Source: Phycisphaerales bacterium
GTDB taxonomy: Bacteria > Planctomycetota > Phycisphaerae > Phycisphaerales > UBA1924
Length of the DNA stretch: 12,563 bases
NCBI GenBank assembly: GCA_029260335.1
Contig: JAJDDL010000140.1
Location: 1 to 12,563, forward strand
Direction: 5' to 3'
The position numbers were made by a program, and so were the translations under genes. The notes beneath the pieces are model-generated. The model was given only the letters and a program-made list of their open reading frames with translations, searched no databases and was not told the origin of the DNA. The number at the start of each line of letters is the position of its first letter. Position 1 is the first letter of the stretch. Positions 1 through 7,600 of this stretch are shown here, in pieces.

Positions 1-1
1 G

Positions 2-91
2 ATCTGGAGACTGTTCCATGAACACCGGTTTGTTCGCGAGGGGTTCCAACGCCTGGGGCTTGCCTCGCCGGAACGAATAGCGGTGGAATAG
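2..91 (+). CDS. Possible C-terminal end of an upstream gene (partial)
   Basis: The frame beginning at base 2 stays open for 29 codons to a TAG at 89-91. It reads as a plausible charged protein tail (…EGFQRLGLASPERIAVE). The next gene starts about 65 bases later on the same strand. A second plus frame is also open here until base 78, so coding is not proved. No domain can be recognised in so short a piece; the neighbouring sequence outside the window would settle it. Confidence 0.3.
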   Translation: MWRLFHEHRFVREGFQRLGLASPERIAVE

Positions 92-155
92 GTCCTTGTA
101 ATTATCCCCAGTATCTGCGATGATGGAACTCTCGTGGGGCACGGGAGGAACTGAT

Positions 156-899
156 ATGTCGCGGACCATCCTCGTGCTGGCCTCGGGTCTTGGAGTGTTG
201 GGGGCTCAGGCAGCGGCCCTTGGCGATGTGACGGACATCGACGATGTCATCATCGACGCTCGCAACTTCAACGACTACCCCAACAGCCTGCTCACGATTG
301 TTGAAGACTTCCCATCTTCGATTCTCATAGATGAGAGGGATTTCGGTCAGGGCGGGTTCGCCAATCGGCATCGCCTCTTCATGACCGCCGATGGCGCCAA
401 CCAGTTTCATTTCGACAATCAGGTCGCATTTGACATCAGCATCGATATCCGACTCGACGCCGGGACGGCCCCGGGTAAGGAGACGGGGTTTTACTTTGAT
501 CGCTTCGGCGAGCCCCGATTCATCATCAAGGGCGATGGGGAGGTTGCGGCCTTCGATGGAGCATTCCCGTTCTTCAGCTTTGGCAATGTGTACACGCTGG
601 GGGACGAAGCCACGCTTCGCACGATTTACACGCCGGGCAGCGGGCCAGACTTTGCGATCCCGGCCACCATTGAGTATATATACAACGACCTAACGAGCGG
701 GCCGTTGGAGTTCTCCAATCTCGAGAACGGGATGATCGATGCCACGGTTGGCGGCTTCTACGCCCAGTTTTCGCCCGATGGCGGGAACCCGGACGACTTT
801 GCGGTTGTGGAGATCTCCAATGTCAGGATTCAGGTGCCCGCCCCTGGCACGCTCATGGGCTTGATGCTGGTCTTAGGAGTTCGTCGCCGACAAAGGTGA
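156..899 (+). CDS. Exported protein with PEP-CTERM-like C-terminal sorting signal
   Basis: Protein of 247 residues. I chose the ATG at 156 over the ATGs at 120 and 123 because a GGGAGGA ribosome site (143-149) lies six bases upstream and because the protein then begins with a clean signal peptide (MSRTILVLASGLGVLGAQAAA). The middle is acidic, rich in beta-strand-forming residues and unrecognised; it looks like an extracellular beta-sandwich. The last 21 residues (227-247) have the three parts of a PEP-CTERM tail: VPAPG in place of the usual V-PEP, a short hydrophobic stretch (TLMGLMLVLGV) and a terminal RRRQR cluster. In that family such tails are processed by an exosortase and the protein ends on the cell surface or in exopolymer. 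The exosortase is not in this window. Function otherwise unknown. Confidence 0.8.
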   Translation: MSRTILVLASGLGVLGAQAAALGDVTDIDDVIIDARNFNDYPNSLLTIVEDFPSSILIDERDFGQGGFANRHRLFMTADGANQFHFDNQVAFDISIDIRLDAGTAPGKETGFYFDRFGEPRFIIKGDGEVAAFDGAFPFFSFGNVYTLGDEATLRTIYTPGSGPDFAIPATIEYIYNDLTSGPLEFSNLENGMIDATVGGFYAQFSPDGGNPDDFAVVEISNVRIQVPAPGTLMGLMLVLGVRRRQR

Positions 900-927
900 G
901 ATTATGGCCCCAGCGGATCTCGGATGT

Positions 928-936
928 TGGTATGCT
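928..936 (+). promoter_or_regulatory. Possible extended -10 promoter element before the pilin-like gene
   Basis: TG-G-TATGCT at 928-936 fits an extended -10 box. No good -35 is seen 17 bases upstream, which extended -10 promoters can tolerate. Transcription would begin near 943, giving a leader of about 53 bases before the ATG at 996. The alternative is readthrough from the gene ending at 899. Confidence 0.25.
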
Positions 937-995
937 GTATTTGGATTCGTCGTGGTGGGATCTGGAGCGGCTGCAGGGCTGCGAAGGGGCGGCAT

Positions 996-1760
996 ATGAC
1001 CCGTGCCCGAAATCGAGCAAGAGAACCGCGGGCGTTTAGCATCATCGAGTTGCTGATCGTGATCGCGATCATCGCGCTGCTCATGTCCATGCTCTTGCCG
1101 TCGTTGCACAAGGCTCGCGAGTCGGCGCGCTCGCTGACTTGTCAAATGCATCTGCGTCAGATCGGCATGTCCATTCGATCCTACCTCATGGAGCAGGGCG
1201 ATGATGAGATCTTTCTTGATCTCTATCCCAGGCACCCGAACATTGCAGACCGCTGGAACGCCATGCTTCTGCTCGACCCATACATGCATGGCCCGGCCGA
1301 CGGCGGCCTCTTTGATTGTCCGTCGGCAATCGGGCGGTCGAGCGTGCGAGATCCGGAAACACGCCTGCTCATGGAATATGGGAGCGCTCAGGTCCACGTA
1401 CGCGACTACGACGGAGATCAGAAGGAAGAGTTCACCGAGTATTGGTTCAACGATTCGCGCAGCACAACCTACGGCGAGCTCTTCGGGCCCGACGCCCGGA
1501 ATCCGGACAAACCACTGGGAGTCTCCGGGCAGGACTTGACGCGTCTGGAGAATGCCGAATCCATTATCTGGGCAGCCGATGCGGTGGATTGGATTCCCAG
1601 GCACGAAGGAAAGACCATTTTCCTGCGCGGCGACCATTCCTCGTCCATGGTTTCGCTCCGCCCGCCGGAGTACCTGACCTACGAAGCATTTGGTCCCTGG
1701 GGCGCTCCCGGACCGTTCTACAACTGGGGCCACTTCTATCCTGATCGGTATGGCAGTTAG
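996..1760 (+). CDS. Type IV pilin-like protein with prepilin N-terminal methylation signal
   Basis: Protein of 254 residues. The ATG at 996 is preferred to an in-frame ATG at 924 because AAGGGG (984-989) sits six bases upstream and because it places the prepilin signal close to the N-terminus. A basic leader (residues 1-13) is followed by FSIIELLIVIAIIALLMSMLLPSL, a single hydrophobic helix. Glu18 is the fifth residue after the expected cleavage point, as in pilins and type II secretion pseudopilins. The residue before the cut is Ala13 instead of the usual Gly. The following ARESARSLTCQMHLRQIGM segment is typical of the large planctomycete pilin-like families. The rest is a globular domain ending in an aromatic Gly-rich tail (GPWGAPGPFYNWGHFYP). 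Likely an inner-membrane-anchored pseudopilin-like protein; the substrate is unknown. Confidence 0.85.
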   Translation: MTRARNRAREPRAFSIIELLIVIAIIALLMSMLLPSLHKARESARSLTCQMHLRQIGMSIRSYLMEQGDDEIFLDLYPRHPNIADRWNAMLLLDPYMHGPADGGLFDCPSAIGRSSVRDPETRLLMEYGSAQVHVRDYDGDQKEEFTEYWFNDSRSTTYGELFGPDARNPDKPLGVSGQDLTRLENAESIIWAADAVDWIPRHEGKTIFLRGDHSSSMVSLRPPEYLTYEAFGPWGAPGPFYNWGHFYPDRYGS

Positions 1761-2121
1761 GCCCAGCACGCGTTGGTCGCGCAAGAAGTCTCTGGTACTG
1801 ATACTCATCCTCGTGGGCGTGGTCAGCGTGATCGTTCTCAGTCGGATTGCCGGTGATAAGGATCCGTATTCGCGGGAACGCATGAGCGCCATGATCGAAC
1901 TGCGGTGCGCCGAGACTCAGGAGGTCTGGTCTATGACCAGGGGGCGGATGGAGGCCGAACTGCGAGGTCGGCCCGGCCAACTCGATGCCACGCGAGGCAT
2001 TGCCAGTCCGTTCGCCGAGGGCAGGCCTAGTGGTTTTCCCACTAAATCTAGAATCTGGGACGAGACAATTCAGCGAATCAACGACGAGAAACGGGCTCTG
2101 AGCGGCTCTGGCGGGCCCTAG
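1750..2121 (+). CDS. Small single-pass membrane protein coupled to the pilin-like gene
   Basis: Protein of 123 residues starting at the ATG at 1750, which overlaps the last 11 bases of the pilin-like gene in another frame. No ribosome site is visible, so translation is probably coupled to the upstream gene. A basic N-terminus (RWSRKK) precedes a hydrophobic helix at about residues 14-31. The remainder (32-123) is soluble and would lie outside the cytoplasm by the positive-inside rule. It holds one Cys (53) in MIELRCAETQEVW and an amphipathic C-terminal stretch, WDETIQRINDEKRA. The family is not recognised. The overlap suggests it works with the pilin-like protein, for instance in assembly or stabilisation, but this is inference. 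An upstream ATG at 1690 is less likely since it would bury the membrane segment deeper. Confidence 0.65.
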   Translation: MAVRPSTRWSRKKSLVLILILVGVVSVIVLSRIAGDKDPYSRERMSAMIELRCAETQEVWSMTRGRMEAELRGRPGQLDATRGIASPFAEGRPSGFPTKSRIWDETIQRINDEKRALSGSGGP

Positions 2122-2149
2122 CTGGCAATGTCGGCGGCGAGCCCGCGGG

Positions 2150-2167
2150 CCAAGACTGCCGTCTTGG
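2150..2167. terminator. Hairpin between the membrane-protein gene and the next promoter
   Basis: CCAAGAC-TGCC-GTCTTGG forms a perfect 7-base-pair stem with a 4-base loop, 28 bases after the stop at 2121. There is no T run after it, so it is not a textbook intrinsic terminator. It ends three bases before a likely -35 box (2171-2176), so it could equally be a protein-binding site for the next gene. Confidence 0.4.
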
Positions 2168-2170
2168 GGC

Positions 2171-2200
2171 TTGACGCGGGGCCCTGGGTTATGGCACAAT
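2171..2200 (+). promoter_or_regulatory. Likely sigma-70-type promoter for the dockerin-tailed protein
   Basis: TTGACG (2171-2176, five of six to consensus) and CACAAT (2195-2200, four of six) are 18 bases apart. Transcription would begin near 2207, leaving a leader of about 30 bases with a good ribosome site before the ATG at 2237. This separates the gene from the pilin-like pair upstream. Confidence 0.45.
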
Positions 2201-2236
2201 GGGGTTTCCGGACCATGCCCAACGGAAGGTGTGCCC

Positions 2237-3151
2237 ATGCAGACGAAAGCGCTTACGGTTGGTTTGGTATTCCTGCTATTCGCTCCTCGGGCATTCGCGC
2301 AGCCTTGCGATCCGCCATTGACAAATGGCTCTTTCGAATCGGCAGATCCGATTTTCCCACAGTTTCCTGAAGGCTGGGCCTCGATGCCGTTGTTTGGTCC
2401 GCGATGGCGAGAGGTTGGTGACGGCTTTCCAAACCCACCGACGATCCGGACGGGGACACATTCGATCGAGCTGCCAACTCTTGCCAATGAGCGGTTCGCG
2501 GGCTTCACGACCAATGTTGTGAACTTTGATACGGGCGAGTTTTACGACCCCGCGTATCAGTACGGCGGGGGGCCGGTTGTCGTCTCGGGGTGGTACGCCA
2601 TTCCCGCGAACGATCCGATCGTCAACGCCAAGGCCGGGCTCAAGCTTGAGTTTCGGCGCGAGAACTGGTCGATCTATCTTTCATTCGAGACTCTTGAGAT
2701 CCAGGGACACACCGATGGGATTTGGACTTATCTGGAAATGACGATCACCCAGGCGGACTTTGATTTCTATCACGATCTCTGGGATGGGCCTTGGCCGCCA
2801 TTCCCGGTGAGCGTGAGCGTGCTCCCGATTCGCTTTCTGAGTGACGAGTTCGATGTGAACGATCAGTCAGGCACGATCTTCTGGGATGATCTGCGCGTCG
2901 TGCAACTTCCCGAATGTGGCGCGGACATGACGGGCGCATCGGATCCCAATAGCCCGGACTACGGCGTGCCCGATGGTGTTGTCGATGCCGACGACTTCTT
3001 CTTCTATATCGATCTATTCAAGAATCGGCTTCCCCAGGCGGACCTGACGGGCTCGGCGGATCCTCAGGATGTGACCTACGGCGTGTGCGATGGCGTCATT
3101 GACGCCAACGATTTCTTCTTCTATCTGACACTCTTCAGCGACGGCTGCTAG
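2237..3151 (+). CDS. Secreted beta-sandwich protein with C-terminal GC-type dockerin-like repeats
   Basis: Protein of 304 residues. The ATG at 2237 has GGAAGG (2224-2229) seven bases upstream and opens a clear signal peptide (hydrophobic 5-18, cut probably after AFA at 21). Residues about 23-225 begin PLTNGSFES…GW and end TIFWDDLRVVQL. This layout is common in galactose-binding-like or carbohydrate-binding jelly rolls, where the NGSFE strand and a final WDD(L/V) strand frame the domain. Residues 230-261 and 269-300 are two 32-residue repeats with calcium-loop-like aspartates (DLTG…DP…YGV.DGV.DA.DFFFY), and the protein ends in Gly-Cys. This resembles the dockerin-type tails of Phycisphaerae secreted proteins. 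No catalytic domain is seen, so it is probably a binding or structural surface protein. It meets the next gene tail to tail with nine bases between. Confidence 0.8.
   Translation: MQTKALTVGLVFLLFAPRAFAQPCDPPLTNGSFESADPIFPQFPEGWASMPLFGPRWREVGDGFPNPPTIRTGTHSIELPTLANERFAGFTTNVVNFDTGEFYDPAYQYGGGPVVVSGWYAIPANDPIVNAKAGLKLEFRRENWSIYLSFETLEIQGHTDGIWTYLEMTITQADFDFYHDLWDGPWPPFPVSVSVLPIRFLSDEFDVNDQSGTIFWDDLRVVQLPECGADMTGASDPNSPDYGVPDGVVDADDFFFYIDLFKNRLPQADLTGSADPQDVTYGVCDGVIDANDFFFYLTLFSDGC
2924..3136 (+). repeat. Tandem 32-residue dockerin/EF-hand-like repeats
   Basis: Two copies start at Asp230 and Asp269 of the secreted protein and match at 20 of 32 positions by eye. Each has Asp residues spaced like a calcium-binding loop (DGV.DA.D) followed by the aromatic run DFFFY. 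Seven residues separate the copies. The second copy has Cys in place of Pro before the DGV motif. Confidence 0.75.
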
Positions 3152-3160
3152 GAGCGGGAC

Positions 3161-4597
3161 CTACGCGAGGACTTCGTTGATCACGTGGCCGTGCACGTCG
3201 GTGAGTCGCATCTCGCGCCCGCCGAAAGGCACGGTCAAGCGTGTGTGATCCACGCCAAGCAGATGCAGCATCGTGGCATGCAGGTCGTGGATCTCCAGGG
3301 GCCTTTCGATGGCCTTGTAGCCGTATTCATCAGTCTGCCCGAGGGTCATGCCGCCCTGGACGCCGCCGCCGGCCATCCACATGGAGAATCCAAAGGGGTT
3401 GTGATCGCGGCCGTTGGTCCCTTGGGCAAATGGCGTGCGTCCGAACTCGGCACCCCATATGACGAGTGTCTCGTCGAGCATGCCTCGGCGCTTGAGATCT
3501 GCAAGCAGTCCCGCGATCGGCTGATCCACCGCTCTTGCGTTGGACTCATGCGATGTGCGGAGGTTGGCGTGTTGATCCCATCGATCGTTGCCGCCGATAG
3601 CCGGGCATGTGAGCTCAATGAAGCGCACGCCGCGTTCGACGAGCCTGCGCGCGAGCAAGCATTGCATCGCGTATGTGCGTGTGGGGGCGAAGTCTGAGTC
3701 CAAGCCGTAGAGCGACTTGGTTTGCTCGCTCTCGCCTGTGATATCCATCAGTTCGGGCACCGCCGATTGCATCCGAAACGCGAGTTCGTAGTTCTCGATC
3801 GCGGCTTCGATCGCCGAGTTCCCGCCCGTGCGGGCTCGCATGCCCTGATCGAGTTGCGCGATGAGATCGAGCTTGTTTCGTTGGAGTTCCGGCGTGGCTT
3901 CGCGCGGCTGGACGTTCGCGACCGCCTCACCCGCGGGCTTGAAGATCGAGCCCTGGTGGGTCGCGGGTAAGAAACCCGAGCCGAAGCACTCCAAGCCGCC
4001 TGGCGGGATGAGCCCACCGTTGAGCACGACGAAGCCCGGCAAGTCTTGAGACAAGCTGCCAAGCCCATAGCTTGACCACGCTCCCATGCTCGGGCGGCCG
4101 GAGAGCCCGAGCCCGGTGTGCAGGAAGTAGTTGGCGTTTGTGTGTTCAGAGAACGGGCTGGTCATGGAGCGCACGACACACAAATCATCGGCGTGGCGAC
4201 CGACGTGCGGGAACAGGTCGGAGACTTCCAGGCCCGACTGGCCATAGCGGCGAAACTTCCAGGGTGAGCCCAGGGTGTTGCCGATGTTGTCGAACTGGGT
4301 TGCCTCGATGTTCATGGCAAAGGGCTTGCCGTTTTCTGCTTGCAAGCGTGGCTTGGGATCGAACGTGTCGACCTGGCTTGGTCCGCCGTCCATGTAGAGG
4401 AAGATCACGCTCTTTGCGCGTGGGCGGTGGTGGGGGAGCAGGAGTGAGTCTTTGCCCGCCATGCCCGGCACGACCGATGCGAACGCCTTGTCGCCGACCA
4501 AGCCGGCGAGTGCGAAGCCGCCGAAGCCGCAGACCGCTTGGCGCAGCAGTTCGCGCCGGGTCTGGGGAGTCTGGATGTATCTGCCGCAATGCGCCAT
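3161..4597 (-). CDS. DUF1501 family Tat-exported protein
   Basis: Protein of 478 residues, full length for the family. The N-terminus carries a twin-arginine signal: R14 R15 in TRRELLRQ, then a hydrophobic stretch (24-34) and a likely cut after AFA at 40. The DUF1501 core has its usual landmarks: FLYMDGGPSQVDTFDPKP (66-83), RWDQH (339-343), WGAEFGRTP (381-389), GRDHNP (396-401) and HDLHATMLHLLGVD (437-450). The fold is related to the alkaline phosphatase/sulfatase superfamily, but the reaction is unproved. The ATG at 4597 lies seven bases after the stop of the haem protein gene, and the AGGA of its ribosome site overlaps that stop (TAGGACGATCATG), so the two are one operon. This pairing is standard in planctomycetes. 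Both products would work outside the cytoplasm. Confidence 0.92.
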   Translation of the reverse strand: MAHCGRYIQTPQTRRELLRQAVCGFGGFALAGLVGDKAFASVVPGMAGKDSLLLPHHRPRAKSVIFLYMDGGPSQVDTFDPKPRLQAENGKPFAMNIEATQFDNIGNTLGSPWKFRRYGQSGLEVSDLFPHVGRHADDLCVVRSMTSPFSEHTNANYFLHTGLGLSGRPSMGAWSSYGLGSLSQDLPGFVVLNGGLIPPGGLECFGSGFLPATHQGSIFKPAGEAVANVQPREATPELQRNKLDLIAQLDQGMRARTGGNSAIEAAIENYELAFRMQSAVPELMDITGESEQTKSLYGLDSDFAPTRTYAMQCLLARRLVERGVRFIELTCPAIGGNDRWDQHANLRTSHESNARAVDQPIAGLLADLKRRGMLDETLVIWGAEFGRTPFAQGTNGRDHNPFGFSMWMAGGGVQGGMTLGQTDEYGYKAIERPLEIHDLHATMLHLLGVDHTRLTVPFGGREMRLTDVHGHVINEVLA

Positions 4598-4604
4598 GAT
4601 CGTC

Positions 4605-7600
4605 CTAGCGAAGGAATACGAACTCTTTAAGATTCAGGAATACATGGGCGAGGTCTGCCCATGCCGAGGCTTCGGGGTCATCGCTCTTGCCCGTTGTTTC
4701 GTGCATGAGGGTTTGCTCGGTAACGAACGAACTTGCCGCGGAAAGCTCTTTTCTCGATGGCCCCCGTCCGAGGACGAGTTCATACAACCGGATGACGCGG
4801 AACCCGGCGTCCTCCTGCTCGGCCATCACGCGTTGGGCGAGGAGCGCCGCTTGCTCGGCGACGAACGGATCGTTGAGCAAGATGAGCGATTGCGCGGGGA
4901 CGTTGGAGACCGAGCGTTTTCCAATGGTGGAGTGGGGGTTGGGTGTGTCGAACGCCTGCATCATGGGGCTCGGGAAGTTTCGGCGGATCTCTTGGTAGAT
5001 GCTCCGCCTGCCGTTGCCATCGAGCGGGCCACTGCGCCCGGGCCGGCCCCGGCCGGTCATGAAGCCAGTGAGGTGTAAGGGCACGCTCGGGCCGTACATC
5101 TCTTCGTTTAAGCGTCCGGAGATGAGGAGGATGGCATCGCGAATGGACTCGCCATCGAGGCGTCGGGGTTCGCGGACTGAGAGCAGCAGGTTGCGCGGGT
5201 CTATTTCGAGTGCTTGGGCTTCGGGCGGGCCGCTGCTCATGCGATAGGTGTCGCTCAGGACGATCTCGCGCACGAGTGCTTTGAGAGACCAGTCCATTTC
5301 AGTCGTGAATCGATGGGCGAGATGATCGAGCAGCTTTGGATGCGTGGGGCTCTTGCCGAGCAAGCCAAAGTCGTCGGTGGATTCGACGATGCCGCGGCCG
5401 AAGAGGTGGTGCCACACGCGATTGACCGCGACGCGAGAGGGGAGCGGGTTGGAGGGATCCAGGAGGGTTCGTGCGAGTTGCTGGCGTCCGCTTCCGTTTG
5501 CGATCGACATCGACGGGTCGGCACAGAACGCGCCGAGGAAGCCGCGCGGGGCGGGTTCGCCGGGGGTTTTGTGGCCGCCGCGGACATAGATGTGTCCGTC
5601 GTATCCGGTGCCGTCGGTCATGGCGGTGACGCGCATCGGGTTGGCGAGATTGTTTTCGAGTTGCTCGATCGAGGCAATGGCTTGTAAGACAGATTCGTCC
5701 AGCCCGTCCGCCTGGTCGATCGCGATCAGTCGGTTCGCGACAGCTAGTCCCAGCGCGTCGGGCTTTGCGACACGCACGTTCTCGAGTGACTGGCCGTAGG
5801 TCTGGGCGAGGTCAGCGAGCGTTGCATCGGATTCGCCGAGCCCGCCGAGCGCATCCTGCCAGGAGCTTTCTTGGGGTGCTCGATCTTCTGGCAAGTAGAC
5901 CAGCCGCTCTACTGCGATGGAGTTAAAGGCTTCGTCGTCGATGATCTCGTAATGCGCTCGCAGCCCGATCCACTTGCGCACATCATGGACGTGCCAGGTC
6001 CAAGAAGACGCGTTCACGACGATCTTGGCGCGTTCGAAGAGCAGTCCGTTGTGCTCGTCCATGGTGTAGCCGTGAACGATGACACGGAGGACACCCTTGC
6101 CGCGGGCGCGGGTCGCGAGGAAGGGCTCGGTGATTTGAAATGTCGGCGATCGGAGCGTGCCGACGAGTTTGGCGGAGATCGCTCCAGAATCGACGCATTG
6201 GGCGTCGCTCAGGCGAAGTTCTCGGCCGATGACATCGCCCGGTGCGGTGAGGCCTCGGCTCATCGCCCAGCCTGTTGCGAACCAATCGCCAAGGACGGTT
6301 TCGCCAAAGTCCTCGAGGAGCGTGCCGGTTTGCGTGGAGGGTGCCGGCGGCTTGTTCGTGTCGATCAGACCTTGCGGGTCGCTTCCGCCCGCGGCGACCG
6401 CGCCAACCCACGGTGATAATGGATCGGAGGCGTCATCGGGATTGACGTCTTGGAGCGTTTGGACCCATGCGCGGAGCAATGACTCATCCACGCCGCGTTC
6501 TTGGGCCACGGTCTCGATCGATCGGCTCGCGGGGCGATCCGGCCTCGGCTCATCGCTTAAGACGACTTCGTCGATCGCGGTGTTTCCCCATCCGCCGGTG
6601 GCTTCATCGATAATTTCGATAGTTGCGTTCTTGCCTTGCAACTCGCGCAGGTCGAATCGCTCCGTTCGGAGCTTGTGGCCGTTGCGTCCGGTTGCCTGAC
6701 GTACGACCTCGCCCTCGACAATGACCCGAAGACCGGTGCGGCCCGGATGGTTGCCGCCGCCGATCAGGAAGTGCAGGTAGTTGTGGTCGATCTCAAAGGA
6801 AGGGCTGGTGAGCTTGCCGACTAACGCGTCGGTCTGGGCGGTGTCGCGCCCGTGGAGAGGGCGGTGGGTGTTGAGCAGGAATGCGCCTTTGGCGGTGCCC
6901 TCGCCGTGGAGCGGCTCGTTCTTGACCGGTGCGGGGCCGTCGGCGAACGCCTCGCCCTCGATGGTCCAGCGCGCGTAGGTGCCGTCGTCGAAGCGATCGA
7001 TGACGTGATCTCGTGCGATCGCCGGGGACTCTCCATCGGCCGGTTCACCGCGCATGACCTCGGCCGAGGCGAGCAATAGATTCGCGACTTCGTTTCCATC
7101 GGGGATCGCGTCGCGAAGGCCGCCGTTGGTTACCCAGTCGGCCGCGGTCTGTTGGAACGCGTCCATTTCTGCCGCCGATCGCGAGATATGTCCGCCCGGA
7201 TCGAGGTACGCATCCTGGCGGCGGGAGCTCTGGATGAAGGACGCGAGGCCGTAGTACTCGCGGGTCAGGATCGGATCGAACTTGTGATCGTGGCATCGCG
7301 CGCAGCTCACGGTGGTTGCCATGAGTGCCTTGGAGAACACGTCGAGTTGGTTGTCTATGCGGTCGGCTTCATCCTGGACCACATCCACCGGCGAGTGCGT
7401 GCCCTGGCTCAGCCACCAGAAGCCGGTGCCGATGATCGATTCGTTGTAGCCCTCCTGGGGATGGCGACGCGGCTCGGAGACCAGATCGCCCGCGATGTGC
7501 TCGGTGACAAACTGGTCATAGGGCACATCGGCGTTGAGCGCACGAATCACGTAGTCGCGGTATTGCCAGGCATTGCGGATCGGATAGTCAAACTCGTGGG

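Noticed and set aside
873..1892. A 339-codon open frame on the minus strand.
   Set aside because: It lies opposite the pilin-like gene, whose prepilin signal and hydrophobic helix are unmistakable. The antisense product has no recognisable domain and arises from GC-rich codon bias.
1564..2514. A 316-codon minus-strand open frame across the small membrane protein gene.
   Set aside because: It runs antisense to three plus-strand genes and across a likely promoter, with Pro/Arg/Gly-rich low-complexity composition and no domain.
3152..3160. A bidirectional terminator between the convergent genes.
   Set aside because: Only nine bases separate the stops and no hairpin with a T run is visible there or in the flanking gene ends.
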